Assembly (NCBI GenBank): GCA_020722405.1
Contig: DYKW01000061.1
Coordinates: 1 to 9,425, forward strand
DNA from: Anaerolinea thermophila
GTDB lineage: Bacteria > Chloroflexota > Anaerolineae > Anaerolineales > DRKV01
Length of the DNA stretch: 9,425 nt
Direction of reading: 5' to 3'
The notes under the pieces were generated by a model, which saw only the letters and a program-made list of their open reading frames with translations, was not told the origin of the DNA and ran no database searches. Shown here piece by piece: positions 5,806-9,425 of the stretch. The position numbers and the translations under genes are program-made. How positions within the stretch are numbered: the stretch's first letter is position 1; each line of letters opens with the position of its first letter.

Positions 5806-8800
5806 ATGAAACTTCCTGCTAATATCCACCAGCACTTAAAAAGCGCCAATCTCTCCCCAGAGCAGCCTCCCGATGCAGAAGGGTGGCAACGCTTTCTGGA
5901 GGTGTTGGCACGCAGCGATACGGTAGTACAAAATATCCATTTATCCGAACAATTAGAGCGTCGCTACCAGGAACTGCAATCTCTCCATCGCATCCTACGG
6001 GAAATCGCCACTTCACTGGAACCGGATGAGGTGCTGCACACCATTTGTACAGAACTGGCATACGCTTTCGATGTACCACAAGCCGCGGTAGCACTGTTGG
6101 ACGAGCAAGAAACATATCTAAAGGTGGTTGCGGAGTACATTGCCCCGGGGCGGCCCTCAGCGCTGGGAATAATCATCCCGCTGGCCGACAACTTGCTTAG
6201 CCAGGAGGTAATTCAAACGCGCAAGGCCATCGCCATCAGGGATGTGCGAACGGATGAACAGCAAGAATCGTTACGCCACATTTACGAACTACGCGGCACG
6301 ATCTCGCTACTGATTGCTCCCATTGTCGTGCGGCAGGAAGTCATCGGCACTATTGGGCTGGATAGCCTGGAAGAGCGCGTGTTCACCCCCCAGGAAATCG
6401 AACTAGCTCAGAATGTGGGAGCGGCAACCGGTCAATTGATTGAAAATCGGCGGCTATACCAGGCACTACAAGATGAACTCGCAGAGCGGGTAGAGACACA
6501 GGCAAAAATTCAGCAAGCCCTGATTCAGGTTGAGAATACCAAACTAGAATGGGAAGTCACGTTAGACAGCCTTCCTGATGTCATCTGTTTGTTGGACGTT
6601 GAGCAGCACATACTACGCGCCAACCGAGCCATCGAAACCTGGGAATTAGGCGATGTAAAAACCGTCAAAGGCATGGCCATTCATGCGCTATTTCATCCCA
6701 ATTGTGAGGACACCAATTGCGATTGGAGGCTTTTTCTAGAGCAAACGGAAACTGCCATTTTACAAGGGATTAGTGTAAGCACAGAAATCCACGACCCCAT
6801 CTTAGGCCGCTACTTGCAGGTACAAATTCGTCCGCTAATTACCCGTCAGGGCTGGCGAGAAACACCCACCGGCGGGGTAGCCGTATTGATTGTGGAGGAC
6901 ATCTCCAAGGCAAAGATGGCCGAATCTGCACTCATACGCGCGAAAGAAGCCGCGGAGGAGGTAGCCCGCGCGAAATCACAATTTTTAGCGAACATGAGCC
7001 ATGAAATCCGTACCCCTTTAAACGCCATCATTGGAATGACCGGCTTACTGCTGGACACCAATTTGGACTACGAACAACGGGACTTTGTGCGCATTATCCG
7101 AGACAGTGGGGATTCACTCCTTACCATCATCAACGATATCTTGGACTTCTCCAAGATTGAAGCCGGTATGTTGATTCTGGAAGAAACCCCCTTTGATTTG
7201 CGAGATTGCATCGAGGGGGCGCTTGATCTCATGGCCCCGCTGGTTGGCGAAAAGCGCATCGATCTGGCCTATATCATTCAGGATATGGCGCCTGCCACCT
7301 TGATAGGAGATAGCACTCGCTTGCGCCAAGTACTCGTCAATCTGGTGAACAATGCCATCAAATTCACCGAAGAGGGTGAAGTGGCTGTGTCGGTACAGGC
7401 TGAGCGCATGGATGAAGAACGGTACCGCTATCATTTTATGGTGCGAGATACCGGCATCGGGATTGCAGGGGAACACATCGATCGGCTGTTCGAATCCTTC
7501 ACCCAGGTAGATGCTTCTACAACGCGCAAATACGGTGGCACCGGCTTGGGGCTGGCAATCAGCAAGCATCTGGTAGAAATGATGGGCGGGCACATCTGGG
7601 TAGAAAGCACAGTTGGCAAAGGCTCCACCTTCCATTTCACCATTCTGGTCAAAATTGTCCCAGAGCAGCGTCGCACCTATCTAAGCGGAAAGCAAATCTA
7701 TATGGTAGGGCGTCAGGTGTTGGTCGTTGATGATAACGCCACCAATCGCTATATTCTCACTCGACACATGCGTACCTGGGGTATGCAGACCGTATCCTTT
7801 TCTTCGGCTCAAACCACACTGGAGTGGATAGCGAAGGGGAACACCTACGATATCGCCGTCCTGGATATGGCTATGCCGCAAATAAACGGGCTACAACTGG
7901 CACAGGCGCTACGAGAAATTCCAGAGGTGGCCGAAAAACCGATCATATTACTGACATCCATCGGACAGAGCGATTCCCCAGATGAACAGAAATTATTCGA
8001 TGCTCGCCTGACCAAGCCGGTGAAGCCGGCGCAGTTATATGAGGTCATCATGCGCACCTTAACCGGGCAAAGTGACGAGCCTTTGCCACGCGCCGCAACA
8101 GGAGCGTTTCACTTTGATCCCAATCTATCAAAACATCTGCCGTTGCGTATCCTGGTGGCCGAGGATAACACCGTCAATCAAAAGGTTATGCTACGCACCC
8201 TGGAACGCATGGGATATCGCGCCGATGTTGCTGCCAATGGATATGAAGTCATTGAGGCGATACAACGCCAGCGTTACGATGTCATTTTTATGGATGTGCA
8301 GATGCCCGAAATGGACGGCGTCACTGCCATGCATAAAATCCGAGAACTATTACCAATTGAAAAACAGCCCCGCATCGTGGCACTTACCGCACATGCCCTG
8401 CCAGGAGATCGAGAACAATACCTGGAACTAGGTATGGACGACTACTTGAGCAAGCCCGTCCGCCCCCAATCCTTGGTTGAAGCACTCAAACGTTGTGCGC
8501 CTGGGGAAGAAATATCCCTCACAGATCCACTGCAGGAAAGAAACATCGCTGGGTATCGCCAGGTATCCATAGAACCTATGGTGCTCAATCAGTTGTACAA
8601 TGTCATCGGCAAAGACCGTCCCCAAATGCTGGTAGATTTGATTAACACTTTTTTAGAAGACGTGCCAACGCGTTTCTCCCAAATCGAACAACTTTTGCAG
8701 GAAAATGACCTGAAGGGGGTACGCGCGATGACCCACACACTTAAATCTAGCAGTGCGAGTTTAGGTGCGCTGACATTCTCACGCTTATGCGAGCAAATGG

Positions 8801-8922
8801 AAGATGCGGTTCAGTTCGAAAACCCGGAGGAAGTTCTACAAGGATACGTCCACCTGCAAGAGGAATTTTCTCGGGTGCAACAGGCACTTACACAGTACAA
8901 ACGCACACTTCTGGCATCGTGA
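5806..8922 (+). CDS. Soluble hybrid sensor histidine kinase (GAF-PAS-HisKA-HATPase-REC-REC-HPt)
   Basis: A 1038-residue cytoplasmic phosphorelay protein without membrane helices. Domains in order: a helical N-terminus; GAF (about 74-214); a coiled-coil linker (about 215-248); PAS (about 249-370), with an HPNC-EDTNC cysteine motif at 297-305; HisKA with phospho-acceptor H399 in MSHEIRTP; and HATPase with N-box N512/N516, DTGIGI (548-553) and GGTGLGL (577-583). Receiver 1 has D642/D643, phospho-acceptor D687 and K737. Receiver 2 has E786/D787, D830 and K883. The HPt domain has H977 in THTLKSS. Every key residue is intact, so a four-step His-Asp-His-type relay is possible, with the HPt passing phosphate to an external regulator. 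The GAF and PAS should sense a cytoplasmic ligand or redox state. AAAGG at 5794-5798, 7 nt before the ATG, lies in the end of the preceding gene. No response regulator with an output domain is in the window. Confidence 0.95.
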   Translation: MKLPANIHQHLKSANLSPEQPPDAEGWQRFLEVLARSDTVVQNIHLSEQLERRYQELQSLHRILREIATSLEPDEVLHTICTELAYAFDVPQAAVALLDEQETYLKVVAEYIAPGRPSALGIIIPLADNLLSQEVIQTRKAIAIRDVRTDEQQESLRHIYELRGTISLLIAPIVVRQEVIGTIGLDSLEERVFTPQEIELAQNVGAATGQLIENRRLYQALQDELAERVETQAKIQQALIQVENTKLEWEVTLDSLPDVICLLDVEQHILRANRAIETWELGDVKTVKGMAIHALFHPNCEDTNCDWRLFLEQTETAILQGISVSTEIHDPILGRYLQVQIRPLITRQGWRETPTGGVAVLIVEDISKAKMAESALIRAKEAAEEVARAKSQFLANMSHEIRTPLNAIIGMTGLLLDTNLDYEQRDFVRIIRDSGDSLLTIINDILDFSKIEAGMLILEETPFDLRDCIEGALDLMAPLVGEKRIDLAYIIQDMAPATLIGDSTRLRQVLVNLVNNAIKFTEEGEVAVSVQAERMDEERYRYHFMVRDTGIGIAGEHIDRLFESFTQVDASTTRKYGGTGLGLAISKHLVEMMGGHIWVESTVGKGSTFHFTILVKIVPEQRRTYLSGKQIYMVGRQVLVVDDNATNRYILTRHMRTWGMQTVSFSSAQTTLEWIAKGNTYDIAVLDMAMPQINGLQLAQALREIPEVAEKPIILLTSIGQSDSPDEQKLFDARLTKPVKPAQLYEVIMRTLTGQSDEPLPRAATGAFHFDPNLSKHLPLRILVAEDNTVNQKVMLRTLERMGYRADVAANGYEVIEAIQRQRYDVIFMDVQMPEMDGVTAMHKIRELLPIEKQPRIVALTAHALPGDREQYLELGMDDYLSKPVRPQSLVEALKRCAPGEEISLTDPLQERNIAGYRQVSIEPMVLNQLYNVIGKDRPQMLVDLINTFLEDVPTRFSQIEQLLQENDLKGVRAMTHTLKSSSASLGALTFSRLCEQMEDAVQFENPEEVLQGYVHLQEEFSRVQQALTQYKRTLLAS

Positions 8923-9085
8923 CCACTTATCGTTGTCCCAAGAGTTTGTGCTCTGAATGTAGGGATGGTTCATTTTCCGCCGGAAATAAATTTACACCGT
9001 TCTCTGATACTGGGGTATGGCGAACCCGGCGGATAGCCGAAATAGTCCACAGATGGCGCAAATTCACCCTACGGGTACAATGACA

Positions 9086-9134
9086 CAGATTTTTAAGTCA
9101 CTTTACGGCGAAAAACGTATCTTCTCAGATTTTT
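9086..9134. repeat. Short direct repeat CAGATTTTT, two copies
   Basis: CAGATTTTT occurs at 9086-9094 and again at 9126-9134, exactly 40 nt apart. Nine bases in an AT-rich region can recur by chance. It could be a remnant of an intergenic repeat or a pair of protein sites. Confidence 0.4.
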
Positions 9135-9148
9135 GGGGTAACCCAAAA
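9131..9148. repeat. Perfect 7-bp hairpin with a GTAA tetraloop
   Basis: TTTTGGG (9131-9137) pairs perfectly with CCCAAAA (9142-9148) around GTAA, a GNRA-type tetraloop. The T-side is first and the A-side second, the reverse of an intrinsic terminator, and no T-run follows on either strand. It may be a small RNA structure in the 3' UTR or a chance palindrome. Confidence 0.45.
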
Positions 9149-9183
9149 CCCTTGAAACCTTAACGCAATCCCCATTCTGGGGA

Positions 9184-9296
9184 CTTAGTCGCGAAGGCGC
9201 AAAGGTAGGTGATATGTGACAGACGTGGACGGAAACCTTTCGCCCCTACAACCATCCGATTACCCAACGATGTAACTAAGCGACTGCGCGACTTAA
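9184..9296. repeat. Imperfect long-range inverted repeat
   Basis: CTTAGTCGCGAAGGCGC (9184-9200) matches the reverse complement of 9280-9296 at about 13 of 17 positions, with the shared core AGTCGCG. The arms enclose about 79 nt, which themselves contain a nested hairpin. The layout resembles the decayed ends of a small intergenic repeat element. No target-site duplication or coding content is evident. Confidence 0.4.
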
Positions 9297-9331
9297 AACG
9301 GTTTTTTCTTTGCGGCTCTGCGTCTTGGCGT
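9189..9331. repeat. Degenerate CTTTGCGN octamers in opposing orientation
   Basis: Three tandem 8-bp units lie at 9308-9331: CTTTGCGG, CTCTGCGT and CTTGGCGT. Two units in reverse orientation lie at 9189-9204: TCGCGAAG and GCGCAAAG, which read CTTTGCGC and CTTCGCGA on the other strand. Runs based on CTTTGCGN are familiar to me as intergenic repeats in several bacterial phyla, including Cyanobacteria and Chloroflexota; that is recollection, not a search. Here the units are diverged, which points to an old copy. Confidence 0.5.
9196..9244. repeat. Nested hairpin, 10 bp with one bulge
   Basis: GGCG-C-AAAGGT (9196-9206) pairs with ACCTTTCGCC (9235-9244); all 10 pairs are Watson-Crick and C9200 is bulged. 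The loop is 28 nt (9207-9234). It overlaps the left arm of the longer inverted repeat, so the two structures are alternatives in part. This could be a folded 3' UTR segment or a repeat remnant. Confidence 0.45.
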
Positions 9332-9380
9332 TAAAATAGCAACTCGCTCGTATCATCTCAAAAAGAGGGGAAAACGTCCC

Positions 9381-9421
9381 GAAGGTTTCTTCCAAAGCCT
9401 GGTTGAACTGCTCAAACCTTC
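9381..9421. repeat. Perfect 8-bp inverted repeat at the window edge
   Basis: GAAGGTTT (9381-9388) and AAACCTTC (9414-9421) are perfect reverse complements, 25 nt apart. The element may continue past the end of the window, so its full extent is unknown. It could be a terminator for a gene beyond the edge or another repeat copy. Confidence 0.4.
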
Positions 9422-9425
9422 ACCC

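Larger units (their letters stand above)
8923..9425. other. Non-coding region with degraded repeats
   Basis: About 500 bases after the kinase with no supported gene, tRNA or rRNA. The only open frames are short (23 and 36 codons) and lack ribosome binding sites. The stretch looks richer in A/T runs than the coding part and holds several small repeats and hairpins listed separately. No hairpin with an immediately following T-run, i.e. no clear intrinsic terminator for the kinase transcript, is visible. A T6 run at 9302-9307 follows a long imperfect stem (9184-9296) and is the only weak candidate. Confidence 0.7.

Noticed and set aside
7114..7635. 173-codon minus-strand open frame inside the kinase gene
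   Set aside because: It is opposite the conserved HisKA/HATPase region; the open frame follows from codon bias of the real gene.
4093..8922. Annotating the pair outright as a Detocs defence system
   Set aside because: Detocs uses a separate receiver protein and a receiver-PNP effector. Here the PNP-like protein has no receiver domain and no other defence genes are nearby, so only the parallel is noted.
8965..9036. 23-codon open frame after the kinase
   Set aside because: It is very short, with no properly spaced ribosome site and no recognisable motif.
8787..9083. 98-codon + strand open frame crossing the kinase stop
   Set aside because: It overlaps the HPt coding region out of frame, has low-complexity composition and no ribosome site.
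9131..9148. Intrinsic terminator of the kinase operon
   Set aside because: The hairpin has its T-run on the 5' side and A-run on the 3' side, with no T-run afterwards on either strand.
9053..9163. 36-codon open frame in the terminal non-coding region
   Set aside because: There is no Shine-Dalgarno or promoter, and it runs through the CAGATTTTT repeats and a hairpin, as expected of non-coding sequence.
9189..9331. Possible CRISPR array from the short repeats
   Set aside because: The units are 8 bp, tandem without spacers, degenerate and in both orientations; no cas gene is nearby.

Overview
The window is a gene-dense bacterial stretch with every supported gene on the + strand, followed by about 500 bases of non-coding DNA. 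The gene content suggests an environmental, non-proteobacterial organism with moderately high GC. It includes a CBS-containing family II pyrophosphatase, a molybdenum-hydroxylase accessory set with a fused FAD/2Fe-2S subunit, a large soluble hybrid histidine kinase, and octamer-type intergenic repeats. A member of Chloroflexota (Anaerolineae-like) is my best guess. This is an inference from gene style, not from a marker gene.

Region 1 (1-3613) looks like one transcription unit. A perfect TTGACA and a perfect TATAAT lie immediately before a manganese-dependent CBS pyrophosphatase, whose ATG falls where transcription should begin, so its mRNA is probably leaderless. An XdhC/CoxI-type molybdenum cofactor maturation protein follows after 2 nt. 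After a further 23 nt comes a protein that fuses a CoxM-like FAD domain to a CoxS-like 2Fe-2S domain. Together these supply cofactor maturation and the electron-transfer half of a molybdenum hydroxylase. The catalytic molybdopterin subunit is not in the window.

Region 2 (3614-8922) begins after a strong hairpin. It holds a 126-residue two-helix membrane protein with a polybasic tail, a 569-residue protein not recognised by name, and a 1038-residue hybrid kinase (GAF, PAS, HisKA, HATPase, two receivers, HPt). The 569-residue protein has C-terminal motifs that match the nucleoside phosphorylase/AMP nucleosidase fold. It is separated from the kinase by only 3 nt, so the two are probably translated together and may work in one pathway. 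This nucleosidase-like protein and kinase pair is the most interesting part of the window.

Region 3 (8923-9425) has no convincing gene. It contains short direct repeats, small hairpins, degenerate CTTTGCGN octamers in opposing orientation, and an 8-bp perfect inverted repeat near the window edge. It looks like a patchwork of decayed intergenic repeats.
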